Assembly: GCA_000173575.1 (NCBI GenBank)
Contig: ABYL01000008.1
Location: 51,816 to 115,815, forward strand
Direction: 5' to 3'
DNA from: Burkholderia sp. H160
GTDB taxonomy: Bacteria; Pseudomonadota; Gammaproteobacteria; Burkholderiales; Burkholderiaceae
Length of the DNA stretch: 64,000 nucleotides
Every line of letters starts with the position of its first letter. Position 1 is the first letter of the stretch. The notes beneath the pieces were generated by a model. The model ran no database searches, was not told the origin of the DNA, and was given only the letters and a program-made list of their open reading frames with translations. Of the stretch, positions 36,566 through 46,800 are shown piece after piece. A program made the position numbers and the translations under genes.

Positions 36566-37660
36566 ATGACGGTCGCAGAGTTGCTGTTACGCCTCAGGGG
36601 CGCCAGACCCGACGCCGTCGTGGTATTGCTCGCGAGCTACGCCGACTTCACAGAGGCTGAAGAATTGGGCGACGTCGCCGTGATTGCGGAACCATGGACC
36701 TGCGAGCGGCATCGCACCGCCGATGGGATTGCGACCGACGTGCGCTATCCGGCGGGTCACGGACCAACCCTTGGCTGGAATGCGGCAACGGACGAAATGT
36801 GGACCGAGCATGTCGTCATTCTGTCACCGCAACCGGTACACGCCAGTGTGCGGCTTAAGGAAGAACCTGAATTGCCCGACACCCGGGTCCCCAGGGACAT
36901 GTTTCATGAACGAGCAAAACAGGCACGGCGCGAGCTCGTCTCGGATGGCACGCTTCTTTCCGAAGCCGAATTGCGCGACCGGCTTGACGTGAGCAAGGCG
37001 CTTTTCACCCGAATGTGCGCCGAAGGAGCTATCTTCGGCGTCGACGTGGATGGGGACTTTTGCTATCCGGCGTTACTGGCAGACCCGCGGTACAACCGTG
37101 AACGTATTCAGGAAATCTGCAGAATCATCGTTCCTGCTGGGGAATCTCGCCTGGATTTTTTGTGTTCTCGGCGCGGCAATCTTGGCGACAGGAGCCCACT
37201 CGAAATGCTGGATGACGAGGCGGACTTTGCGCAACTTCGCCGAGTAGCACAGGCGTGGGCTGCGGAATTCTCGCGCACTACGGTCATATTGTACGAGGGG
37301 AAGTATGAAGCCCCGCCAGTCGGGCTGGAGCCACTATACACGGCGGCCGCCGAGATTGACCCAAGGCAACCTCTGTGGGAACGCGCATCCGAAGCGATTC
37401 ACTCACACGGGTACGAGTGGCCGCTGGGACCATATCCCGAGCCGCGCACGTTCACCCTATTCGTCGAGCGGCACTTGGCCGGAAGTCCCGAGCCGATACC
37501 TGAGGCGTTTGTACACGTACTCGTAAAACGCGCGTCTATCCGCGTACGTGTCGTCTACAAAGGGGGAGCGGCGCTGCCTTCACAGACCCTGTCTGCGGGA
37601 AAAACTCGTTCCGTCGCTAATGTAGCCAAACGGGTCATTGCACACCTAGTGAAACGCTAG
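36566..37660 (+). CDS. Hypothetical protein downstream of the metallophosphoesterase
   Basis: I do not recognise this 364-residue protein. It starts MTVAELLLRLRGARPDAVVV and has a segment LSEAELRDRLDVSKALFTRM that could be an HTH. It ends in a basic tail. AAGGAGCG precedes the ATG at 36566, so I use that rather than the longer frame at 36536. The close spacing suggests an operon with the phosphoesterase. It may be a regulator or substrate-specificity partner, but that is only positional. Confidence 0.6.
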   Translation: MTVAELLLRLRGARPDAVVVLLASYADFTEAEELGDVAVIAEPWTCERHRTADGIATDVRYPAGHGPTLGWNAATDEMWTEHVVILSPQPVHASVRLKEEPELPDTRVPRDMFHERAKQARRELVSDGTLLSEAELRDRLDVSKALFTRMCAEGAIFGVDVDGDFCYPALLADPRYNRERIQEICRIIVPAGESRLDFLCSRRGNLGDRSPLEMLDDEADFAQLRRVAQAWAAEFSRTTVILYEGKYEAPPVGLEPLYTAAAEIDPRQPLWERASEAIHSHGYEWPLGPYPEPRTFTLFVERHLAGSPEPIPEAFVHVLVKRASIRVRVVYKGGAALPSQTLSAGKTRSVANVAKRVIAHLVKR

Positions 37661-37709
37661 GCGCAGTTCTGCTCGCCGATGTCACTATCCGTTGGTGGAG
37701 GTCCTTACC

Positions 37710-38003
37710 ATGCTCCAAATCACAGTCGAACTGCTTCCCCTGGGGAACCAGAGTCCCGAATGCCGCAAGCATCTCGGCCATGCAGAGGTTGTGAACGTCG
37801 GTGGCGACGCAGCCTACGGCAACTACGAAATTCGGCTCTTTGATGATACGGGCGCACAGTTCAAGACCGCGCACCTTGCCGATTACCCGCGTTTTGCGAC
37901 CACGGTGTTCGACCTTGTTGCCAGAGGTGTGGCAACCGCGCTTGCGGGCAGGGAAGAATTGCCACCAAGGCCTGTTCACCCGTGGCGCAACAGTGGGCAG
38001 TGA
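37710..38003 (+). CDS. Small hypothetical protein
   Basis: A 97-residue protein (MLQITVELLPLGNQSPECRK, then NVGGDAAYGNYEIRLFDDTG). GGAGGT lies seven bases before the ATG at 37710, which makes this start better than the TTG at 37692. The sequence is beta-strand-like and soluble. It is about 50 bases after the previous gene on the same strand. No family is recognised. Confidence 0.6.
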   Translation: MLQITVELLPLGNQSPECRKHLGHAEVVNVGGDAAYGNYEIRLFDDTGAQFKTAHLADYPRFATTVFDLVARGVATALAGREELPPRPVHPWRNSGQ

Positions 38004-38044
38004 GTATGTTGTCTCGACCGGCTGCGACTACGTCGGAGTAATAG

Positions 38045-38612
38045 TTGACGTCACCGCGGCAAGTTCTCTTTGTCGACTATGACGGTGTGCTGCACCGCGG
38101 AGATGCCTATCGTACCCGGCGGGGCATCGTTGCCGGCCCGCTCCGACGTTGTGCTGTTCGAATATGCGCCAATTTTGGCCGCGGCGTTGCAGCCGTATGC
38201 CTTGGTGGAGGTCGTTCTCTCAACATCGTGGGTAAAGGCAATCGGATATCGTCGTGCCCGTAACCGGCTGCCATTGTCGGAATTGCGTGCGCGAGTCGTT
38301 GGCTCGACTTTCCATTCCCACTTTCGCGACGCTAGTGCCTGGCACGATATCCCTCGAGGAACTCAAATTTTCCGATACGTCGCGGGACATTCGCTGGTCC
38401 GCTGGTTGGCAATAGATGACCGCTACGATGGATTCGACAGCAGTGTACGTGACCACCTTGTTCTCTGCGATGAAAAACGTGGCCTTGGAGGCCCAGCCGC
38501 GCAGCAGGCCCTGCGAGAAGCCTTAGCGTGGCAGTTTGGCGAGCATCAACCTAGGCTAGCCTTAACCTCAGAAGCAGTCGCCGACTCGCGCATGCCGCTC
38601 GCGTTCATTTGA
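38045..38612 (+). pseudogene. HAD-domain protein gene split by a single-base frameshift
   Basis: The HAD motif I, VLFVDYDGVLHRGDAY, is in one frame. The rest of the domain (SDVVLFEYAPILAAALQPYA, VVLSTSWVKAIGYRRARNRL, WLAIDDRYDGF) is in another. Dropping one base at about 38112 restores a single protein with the expected order of HAD motifs I, II (STSW) and IV (IDD). This resembles HAD domains found in nucleic-acid repair or small phosphatase proteins. Either the gene is dead or the base is a sequencing error. The start would be TTG 38045 or nearby. Confidence 0.7.
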
Positions 38613-39002
38613 ACAGCTCCGCGCGCAGGAAATCGTCAACCAGCATCACCGGCGATTCTCGCGAGCCATCGAACCGCTGCGGGGATTTAAGTTTCGCACC
38701 TACTCGCTCGCAGGTTGCACAATCAGTGGCATACGGTCGCCCGCCAACGGTGACAACGGAAGTCACGCTGGCTGTCACCAGCACGTTACTCGGCCAGCGT
38801 ATGCGAAACGAATAAGTGTGCGGTTCTGGCGAGAAAACGCTATGAGCGTCTTCGCCGCAAGGTAGACTTGTAGGTCATGCATCGCCGGCGAAGACTGGTT
38901 GACCATAACAGCGAGCATCGTCAATGCTTCAGCCGAAAGAGCCAAGGGTCCTCGAACACGTCGGGGAACAGCTTTAAACGGGACGCGCGCCGAATCACCC
39001 AT
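38610..39002 (-). pseudogene. Possible remnant gene on the minus strand
   Basis: Reading leftward, one frame gives HTYSFRIRWPSNVLVTASVT, then RPYATDCATCERVG and ESPVMLVDDFLRAELFK before a stop that overlaps the HAD gene end. That frame is closed by a TGA about 24 codons upstream of this motif. The adjacent frame gives LSAEALTMLAVMVNQ and AAKTLIAFSRQNR upstream. Together they look like one small protein interrupted by a frameshift. I know no family for it. Confidence 0.35.
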
Positions 39003-39048
39003 CAGGCTAGCGGGATGTCAGCAATAACAAAATATAGAACGCCATAAG

Positions 39049-41685
39049 ATGAAGTTCGCGACCGACAAAGACTTTATGCAGTCACTCCAAGCCTTGACTA
39101 TCAAGGGTGGCAAATTTGGAAGAGCTGCCGCTCAAGTGATTGGCGTGCTCCGACTGTCCCAGAGGAAGACTGAACTGGCAGAAGTGTTCGCGGGCCTGGT
39201 TACAACGAACCACGGCGAATCGCGGATACAGCATTGCACGAAATATGACCTGCAGGGCAGTTGCCGACTCATTACCGTTCAGCATGACGGCATCTGTTTA
39301 TTGCTGTTTGCGGGCGACCATGACGGCTGCGATGAGTGGTTGGAGACAAACAAAGGTAAGCGTTTTCATTTAAAGGAGACGCTAGACGGGCGCATAATTC
39401 AGTCGACGCGCGTTTCCGAAAGCGTCACGGACCCTGCGAGCCGATTACAGACGGTCTCCGACTTCTCAACTGGCGCGCTTTGGGAAAAGCTGCCGCTGCG
39501 CTACTTCGAAAGCATGACAGACGGGCTCGCGCCAGAACTGGTGGCCGAACTTAAGGGCATCTCGTCTATCGTGTCAGACGAAGAGCTCGTCCCGCTTGCC
39601 TGCCTAGCTCCCACTAGCGAGAAGAGCGACCTGCTTTACGATGTATTTGACCTGCTTCGCGGTGGCTTGGTGCAGGAAGCGAAAGCTCGTGTGGACCGAT
39701 ATGAAGGGAGCGTGGTACCGCTCGAAGACGCGAGTCCGGCCGCATTGGAAACAGCTGTTTCCGGCGACGAAGTGATGTTGGTCGATGACGTTGACCCCGT
39801 CTTGTTTGAGCATTTCGTCAAAACTGCGTCGTACGATAAGTGGATGATGTACCTTCATCCTAGCCAGCGTAGTTTCGCGAACAAGGACTTTAATGGCCCG
39901 ACCAAGCTCACAGGTGTTAGCGGGTCCGGTAAGACATCCGTCCTCATTCACCGCGCAATTCGGCTCGCGCGTCTGTATCCCGAACAGAAAATACTCGTAC
40001 TGACGTTGAATCGTGCTTTGTCGCGGATGATTCACGACCTGGTGAGCTTGGCCTTGGGCGACGGCACGCCATTGAACTTGGAAGTGAAGTCATTTTGGGA
40101 GCTGTGTCGGGAGAAATTGGCCGAAATTGAGCCGCATAACCGCCTTCTATATACCGACAAAACAGTGGCGACAAATCAGTTCGCCGTCAGCGAGTACATC
40201 GATGATATTTGGACCGAGTACTACGAACAACGAAATAACAACCGCGACGCGAAGGTCCTAACACCGTTACATCGCACGCTGCTAGTTCGCAACATCTATC
40301 CTTGCGACTATATCCGCCAGGAGTTTGACTACTTGCGCAGTGCACTTGCGCCGTCTGAGCGAGAGCAATACCTGAGCTTGGAACGCGAGGGGCGTGCCAT
40401 CCCTTTGGAAGAGCGCTACCGCCGCTGCGTAATAGATGGTCTTGTGGCTTGGGAGCGAAAAATGACCGATGTCGGGGCGGTCGATTATCTTGGTCTGACG
40501 ACCGCGCTCTACAAACATCTCGAAAAGCTTGAGCCGTCGTTCCGATGCATCCTCGTTGACGAGATGCAAGATTTTGGTTCTGTCGAATTGAAAATTGTCA
40601 GAAGCCTGGTCCGCCCGGACATCAACGATATATTCCTCTCGGGCGATACAGCACAGAGCGTCCTCACCAAGTATCACCGACTGTCAGACGCGGGAATCGA
40701 CGTCGTAGGACGCTCGCATTCTATCGTCAAGAACTATCGTAACAGCAGAGAGATTTTGAACGCGGCCTCTGAGCTCTTCAAACGAAACAAAGACATGTTC
40801 GCGTCTGCTCCCGGCATCGAAATTCTCGACCCTGAGTTCGCGAACTTCTCATCATCACCGCCACTACTTCTAACGGCGCCCTCACTGAAGGACGAAGTAC
40901 TTTTCGCTCTCGGACATCTTCATGCGAAGCAAAACGACAGCGGCAATAACACGTTTAAGTCGTGCATCGCAATCTGCGGACTCGCTCAGTCTGAGCTTGA
41001 GGACCTTTCAAGGCAAATCGCGCTAGAAGTTTTGAATGGCGACACCAACGTCGTCGCAGGCAAGGTCTTTCTGTCCGACTTGGAGCAAACAAAAGGATTT
41101 GAATTTGACTCAATGATTATTCTCAATTGTGCGGCTCCAGCAATTCCGCATCCGTATCTGCCTGCGGAAGAATCGTATCGAGAACTCTGCAAGCTGTACG
41201 TAGCAATGACACGTGCCAAGCGGGAACTCATTATCTCCTATTCGCGAGACGCGTCACCATTTCTTGGCAAGGTCATCGACCTCTTTACAATCGGCGAATG
41301 GCACGACTACGCCGATGTACGCGAACATAAGACTCTTACAGTACGGTCGGGGAGATTTTCCGCAGAACCCGTTTTGCAAAGCCCAGAACTCGACGGCGAA
41401 GCTGTACTCATGTGCCCAGAGGCTGTTGGATTGTCGAGCGCGGCGCAGGAAAAACTCATCCAGCTTGTGGCAGGTAATAATCGCTTTCGAGGAAACAAAC
41501 AGCTTGGATGGAAGACGTTCGATTCGTTTTTCGAGTCGCTCCGCAAATCACCCGCGCTACACACGGTGAATTTTGTGAGCCGCGCTATGTGGGATGAGTT
41601 TGTTGGTCTACACAGCCGCTTGGCGCTTCGCTCAGCCGCGCCAAAGTCGGCGACGCGCCGCCGAATCCTGACCCTGAAGCGCTAA
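39049..41685 (+). CDS. UvrD-like SF1 helicase with a RelE/ParE-like N-terminal region
   Basis: The 878-residue protein has an N-terminal segment of about 110 residues with the toxin-fold pattern (LQGSCRLITVQHDGICLLLF, AGDHDGCDEWLETNKGK). After a linker comes LHPSQRSFAN leading into Walker A VSGSGKTS (near 292). The DEMQDFG box (near 503) and LYVAMTRAKRELIIS (near 717) follow. This is a complete SF1 helicase set. A C-terminal extension of about 150 residues follows. It is clearly related to the 698-residue protein on the opposite strand, sharing the LHPSQR lead-in and overall plan, but is longer and diverged. The two genes converge 83 bases apart. Its role in defence is inferred from the neighbour. 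Confidence 0.8.
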   Translation: MKFATDKDFMQSLQALTIKGGKFGRAAAQVIGVLRLSQRKTELAEVFAGLVTTNHGESRIQHCTKYDLQGSCRLITVQHDGICLLLFAGDHDGCDEWLETNKGKRFHLKETLDGRIIQSTRVSESVTDPASRLQTVSDFSTGALWEKLPLRYFESMTDGLAPELVAELKGISSIVSDEELVPLACLAPTSEKSDLLYDVFDLLRGGLVQEAKARVDRYEGSVVPLEDASPAALETAVSGDEVMLVDDVDPVLFEHFVKTASYDKWMMYLHPSQRSFANKDFNGPTKLTGVSGSGKTSVLIHRAIRLARLYPEQKILVLTLNRALSRMIHDLVSLALGDGTPLNLEVKSFWELCREKLAEIEPHNRLLYTDKTVATNQFAVSEYIDDIWTEYYEQRNNNRDAKVLTPLHRTLLVRNIYPCDYIRQEFDYLRSALAPSEREQYLSLEREGRAIPLEERYRRCVIDGLVAWERKMTDVGAVDYLGLTTALYKHLEKLEPSFRCILVDEMQDFGSVELKIVRSLVRPDINDIFLSGDTAQSVLTKYHRLSDAGIDVVGRSHSIVKNYRNSREILNAASELFKRNKDMFASAPGIEILDPEFANFSSSPPLLLTAPSLKDEVLFALGHLHAKQNDSGNNTFKSCIAICGLAQSELEDLSRQIALEVLNGDTNVVAGKVFLSDLEQTKGFEFDSMIILNCAAPAIPHPYLPAEESYRELCKLYVAMTRAKRELIISYSRDASPFLGKVIDLFTIGEWHDYADVREHKTLTVRSGRFSAEPVLQSPELDGEAVLMCPEAVGLSSAAQEKLIQLVAGNNRFRGNKQLGWKTFDSFFESLRKSPALHTVNFVSRAMWDEFVGLHSRLALRSAAPKSATRRRILTLKR

Positions 41686-41768
41686 CGTCACACAACAGTG
41701 GCGCACAGCCCCTAGGGAACGAAGCTACTATTCCCGGGGGGATTTGCACTTACGCTCTCTTAAGCAAA

Positions 41769-43865
41769 TCAGCACAACACCAGAATCGCCCCACGCTTCG
41801 CACGCGTCAGCGCCACGTAAAGCAACTGTCTCTGGTTGCTATCCTCGCTTTGCTCACCTACGTAAGACCTGGGCGCCACAACTGCGACATAGTCAAACTC
41901 GAGGCCCTTCGCCCGGTGCATCGTTGCCATGTGCACCACCCCTTGTTCCTCTGTGTGATTGCTCTGAGCGGTAATCGTAACGGTCCGCTCGCCAGCCTTC
42001 TGCAGCAGGAGCGCCAAGGTATCGCGGTTCTTCTCGCTGGAGGCCACGACGCAATAACTGTGAGGGGGCTGACCATCCTCCTCCCCCGGCCACTGATGCA
42101 GGAACTCCCGGACTTTCTCGCCGGCCTCCTCCATTCCAGCAGCATGAACCTCGACCGGCGCGGGGCCGTGTGTGAGCGAACGGTAACGGCTCGACTCGTC
42201 CTGGCCGTCGTCGAGGTCGTCGACCTCCACGCCCTCAAGCAACGCGACCGCCTTACGACGGATTTCGTCGGTCGTCCGGTAGTTGATGTAGAGCTTCCTC
42301 GAGCGCCCGCGAATGTCGATGCCGCACTTGCTCATCGCTGCCCGATGGCGGTTGTAGATGCGCTGGTGGCCGTCGCCGACAAAGAACAGGTCGTTCGTCC
42401 CTGCCGGGATCATCGCGCGCAGTAATCTCAAAGCCTGCGGGCCGAAATCCTGCGTCTCGTCGACGACGATAGCGCTGTAAGTCGGGGCAAGCGACTTGTC
42501 GGCGTCGAGCATTGACGCCACCTCACGGTACGCGTCGTCCACTTCCTTGAGCTTGCGTGAAGCGAGCTGCCCGCGGTATTCGTCGAAGACTGGCCATACC
42601 GCGTCACGCTTTGCACGGCTTAGCAGTACCCCACGGCCAGTACGGCGCGCCTTGCGGTACTCGTCCAGGGTCGTGATGCCCTGAGCAAGGATGACCTTTT
42701 CAAGCTCCTGCTCGTAGAAATTGTCCGGCAGGTCGAGGCTGCTGTCCTTCGAGGCGAGAGCGGCTTCCCAGGCCTGCTGCGGGCCATCGTGCTTTCGCTC
42801 ATACACGATACGGTGTTCGAGCTTGTTGCTTCTCATAAAACCATGCACCCAGGCATCGAGATTGCGCACTTCCAGTTTCTCGAGCGTAGCGGCACTGCAC
42901 AACGTGCGCAGGTTCTGCTCGATGTCGGTCGCGAGGTTACGCGTAAAGGTGGTGAAAAGGACCTTTTGCGCGTCACTCGTGCGGTTTTCGGCAAGCCACT
43001 TTGCGCGATGCATTGCAAGCACTGTCTTGCCTGTGCCGGCGCCGCCCAGTACACGAACCGGGCCGCTGCGGTCACCCTCGGCGAGCTTGCGTTGCGACGG
43101 ATGCAGGAAGATGCGCCATTGCACGAGTGGCGCGTTCAAGATGGCTGCAAGGGTCTCGTCGTCAACGACAACAAAACGCGACTGTGACTCCGGGGTAGTC
43201 AGCGCGGTCGCAAAGTCTTCGGTATCGACGACCTTGTCCACGCGGCTCTCCCGCGCCGTCAGGACCTGCGAGACCGAATCACCTGCGGCGACCAGAAACA
43301 ACCCCTCGTACGCTTCGACAGGCAGACGGTCCTGAATTGCATCGAGCTCGGCGTCGCTGGCCACAGAGCGCACCGCCCCCAGCAGCTCCTGAGGCACCCC
43401 GAGACTCATCAACTCCCGGTCATCAAGCGCGGTAAAGAGTGGTGGCGCGACCTGCGCCACGCTTGCCGGTGCCGGCTCGGCCCGCTGAACGCCCTCAATC
43501 GCCGGCACCTGCTCGTCTACGTGTTCAAGTGTTATCAGCTGCATCGCACCGGTGACCGGGTTGATGGTGAGCTTGCGTTTTTCCGCCCAGCGGTACGCTT
43601 CATCATGGTGACCAACGTAGAGCAAAACGTAGACGTCACCAGACGACGGCTTGAAGACGATGCCGCGCCAGTCACCATCCACACGGACCGACTTCAGGTT
43701 GGGGTCACGCGCACCCTTGATGTTTTCATAGTTGGTACCGGAGCTCGTCGGGTTGGTCTGAAACCCGATGGCCCACTTCAGAACCTTCGTGTGGATGCTG
43801 GACGGCAACTTCGCCAACTGCGCCAGGAATTCGCTGCTCAGGGCAACCTTCGGCTTTAGACTCAC
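41769..43865 (-). CDS. UvrD-like SF1 helicase with RelE/ParE-like N-terminus, fourth gene of the DISARM-like operon
   Basis: Residues about 1-95 resemble a RelE/ParE toxin: EFLAQLAKLPSSIHTKVLKW, VRVDGDWRGIVFK, VYVLLYVGHHDEAYRWAEKR. The helicase follows with LHPSQRKLAEGDRSGPVRVL, Walker A GGAGTGKT (near 275), DETQDFG (near 466) and LYVALTRAKR (near 685). It stops only ten residues or so after the last motif. The GTG start overlaps the stop of the upstream 2139-residue helicase gene (GTGA), so the two are translationally coupled. Using a toxin fold for RNA or ribosome contact within a DNA helicase would be unusual. The domain may simply have become a binding module. Confidence 0.82.
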   Translation of the reverse strand: MSLKPKVALSSEFLAQLAKLPSSIHTKVLKWAIGFQTNPTSSGTNYENIKGARDPNLKSVRVDGDWRGIVFKPSSGDVYVLLYVGHHDEAYRWAEKRKLTINPVTGAMQLITLEHVDEQVPAIEGVQRAEPAPASVAQVAPPLFTALDDRELMSLGVPQELLGAVRSVASDAELDAIQDRLPVEAYEGLFLVAAGDSVSQVLTARESRVDKVVDTEDFATALTTPESQSRFVVVDDETLAAILNAPLVQWRIFLHPSQRKLAEGDRSGPVRVLGGAGTGKTVLAMHRAKWLAENRTSDAQKVLFTTFTRNLATDIEQNLRTLCSAATLEKLEVRNLDAWVHGFMRSNKLEHRIVYERKHDGPQQAWEAALASKDSSLDLPDNFYEQELEKVILAQGITTLDEYRKARRTGRGVLLSRAKRDAVWPVFDEYRGQLASRKLKEVDDAYREVASMLDADKSLAPTYSAIVVDETQDFGPQALRLLRAMIPAGTNDLFFVGDGHQRIYNRHRAAMSKCGIDIRGRSRKLYINYRTTDEIRRKAVALLEGVEVDDLDDGQDESSRYRSLTHGPAPVEVHAAGMEEAGEKVREFLHQWPGEEDGQPPHSYCVVASSEKNRDTLALLLQKAGERTVTITAQSNHTEEQGVVHMATMHRAKGLEFDYVAVVAPRSYVGEQSEDSNQRQLLYVALTRAKRGAILVLC

Positions 43866-46800
43866 TGTGATTCCTCGTTCGGCATGTTGAGGTCAAGCTT
43901 AACGGCAACGGCGGACACCCAGTTGTCCCCGTCAATGCTGGCCATTGATTCATCGAGTACAAGTACCGTCCAGCCCACCGCTGCCCACTCTTGAGCCAGG
44001 TCAGCCTGGTCATCGCGCAACACTGCGAGCTTCTGTTTGACCCAGCAGAGCTCCGCATCCGCGATAACCTTGCCCTTCTCGTCAGTGAGTTCCAGGCCTA
44101 ATTCCGGTATCTGTGCACCCGCCTGAGCCAGCTTCTGCAGCCCGGCCTTCATCTCGTCAAGCGCTTGCCCGAGCGCTTCCTGCCAGGCTTCGCCCAGCGC
44201 CGTCGCGGCAGCCGACTGCGCCGGTGCGACGCCTTCCGGCGCGAACGTGCTCAGCACAGCGTAATCATGTGCATCCAGACCGGAAGTCGTCACGAGCCAC
44301 ACGGCCGGCAACGTCTGGGTTGTGTTGAACACGTGCAGCCACTGGCGCCAGGCCGTATGCAAGGCGTCCTTGCTCTCGACACTGATGTCCTCCAGCACTA
44401 GCACACCGGGTGCTGACCAGGCAGATGCACCTTCCAGCCCAGTTTTAGCAATGACCAGCGGCCAGTTACCGAAATAACTACAGAGGTCGTCCTGTGATTT
44501 CGACACGCTCGGCGCAAATCCGTTGCCTGCCTCCCGTACATGCTCCGGCAAGCGATGTGCCCATCGAGCTTTGGCATGCTCACACGCCGCACTGCCTTCC
44601 CGGTTATTGGGCACCATCAGGAAACCCAGCCACAGCGCATTGCGCTGCAACTGCTTGAGTCCGGGGTCGTCGTCCTGCGACGCAGGCGAGGCGAGCCATG
44701 CAAGCAGGCGGGCCAGGGCGTGGTGGGTAAAGGCCTTTTCCTGCGCCCGGGGAACATTCGCAGGAGCCCCAGTGCCGTCATGACGGCCCATCGAAACCAG
44801 GGGCGAATCGAGGTCGGTGTCGAGTTCACCCTTGAGTGCAGCGGCCACATCATTGTGCGTCACTGACCAGACCCAGTAGCGACCACTCGCCACGATTGCG
44901 CTTCGTTTTGCCGCGTCGTCGCGCAAACAGTTCTGATGGTCCGTCCAGCCATCGCAGAACACGGCGATTGGCCGGCGTTTGGTTGAAGGCGCCCAAGGCC
45001 AGATGACGAAGTCCGGCTTGCTGGCTATCGCCACCCCATCGTCGCTACCCAGATTGCACTGCGGTTCAATCCGGTAGCGCTGGCTGCCGACCTCGAGCAC
45101 GAAACCCGCCTTGCCGTTGACCACATCCTGGACCAGCTTGATAAGCGGCAGGTCCCCGACACCACTGAGGCGTTTCAGTCCCTCCAGAAAGCGGGCCTCG
45201 AGGACCGAATCGAAATTCGGGTTGATGTATATATCGGCGATGGTTTCGACAGGTTGGAGCTTGTCGAGCGCAGCCACCAGTTCCCCCAGGACCGACTTCG
45301 CGGTATCGCGTGAGACCAGGTCCATGTTACGGCCGAGGCGATACTGATAGACGCAGCGGTAGCAGCCATCCTTTTCCGGGTCACTGTTGCATGGGCAAGA
45401 TGTGACCGCCTGCAACGCCATATGCAGCACATCACCCAGCGCCTTCGCGCCTTGCTCCAGCAACTCCTGTAAATACCCCGTCCCGCCCGGTACCGAGTCA
45501 TACAGCATGACAAAGTAGCGGCGCGGTCCGCCGTCCTTTCCGGGTTCGTCCTGGAGGACCATGCGCAGGTGGTCCACCTTGCCGCCATAGCGCTTTTTCA
45601 GGCCCAACTGAACGGCGGCCATGAAGGACTGGACCACTTCGTCATCGACGCCGTTCTTCGTGTACGGGACCAGGATGCGAAGCGCCTCGGATTCGAACTC
45701 ACGATACAGGTACAGACACTCGAGCAGGTCCGCTGGGTCATTACTTTCACGCTTCGGGCAGTCGAAACTGTGGTTCTGTTCCGCGGCGACACTATTGCGC
45801 CTTGGCGCCTTCTGGACCTTGCCACAGTGTCGGCATAACTTGAAGCCTGGCCGAGCCGAAACCTTGTCAGCCACCTTGAAGTTCTCACCGGGCTTGGCGA
45901 GTTCACCAAAATTGACGTCGCGGAATGTCACTCGGTCGATGAACTCAAAGCCGAATGGCAACTGACCGGTGCTGATTTGCCACGCCCTGCGTACATTGCC
46001 CGGCGCAAAATCTGCCATCAACTGCCGGACATAGAACTTCGGCTCACGGTCCTCGGCACTGTCGTCAATGCGAACTTCAACATCGTTGCTATTCGCGATG
46101 GCCTGCCTGAAGCGCAACAGTGTCCTCTTCTGCGCCGCGTCGGCCCACATTGCATCGTTACAGCGGGGGCACGACATATACACATCTGGCTCAACGTCCA
46201 GATTCTGCATGTGATTGCACGAAGGGCAGAAACGCCACGGCTCCGTCCTCGCCAGATTCATGTTTATCTGGTCGACTTCGACGCGGCGCTGGTTTGCGTA
46301 GAAGCGATTCTCCGGAGCGAATTCGGACAGCGCCGACTGTGCAGGCCGTTCGTACTTGAGCGTGTTGAGCGTGACGTATCCGCCTTGGCCTGGCTCGTCG
46401 GAGCCACGCCTACGCCACAGCACGGATTTCAGCTCGATGCCGGCCTCAGGGAACGCGTAGTTTGGAATCAAACCCGCGTCTGTCAGCGTGTTAAGGAGGT
46501 CACGTCCGTTGATTTCCTTGATGAGTTCCAGTTGCTTGTCGCGCTCACGCAGCAACTGGTCAATTTCCTCACGCGTCGAATCATCCTGCGGCCGCTCCTG
46601 AAGTTTTCCCTTGAGCTTGTCGAGGTTGTCCTTGCGTTTCTTGTAGGTGCGGCGTTCTTCCAATAATTCGGTCAGAGACTTCATCAGTCTTGCTCGCAAG
46701 CCATCGGACTCGCCTTGTCCCTGCATAAAGTCAGCAAGGCGTCCGCAGGCTGCACCGTTATTTCGGACACCGGCCGGGAGCAACTCAATGAAACCGTCAA

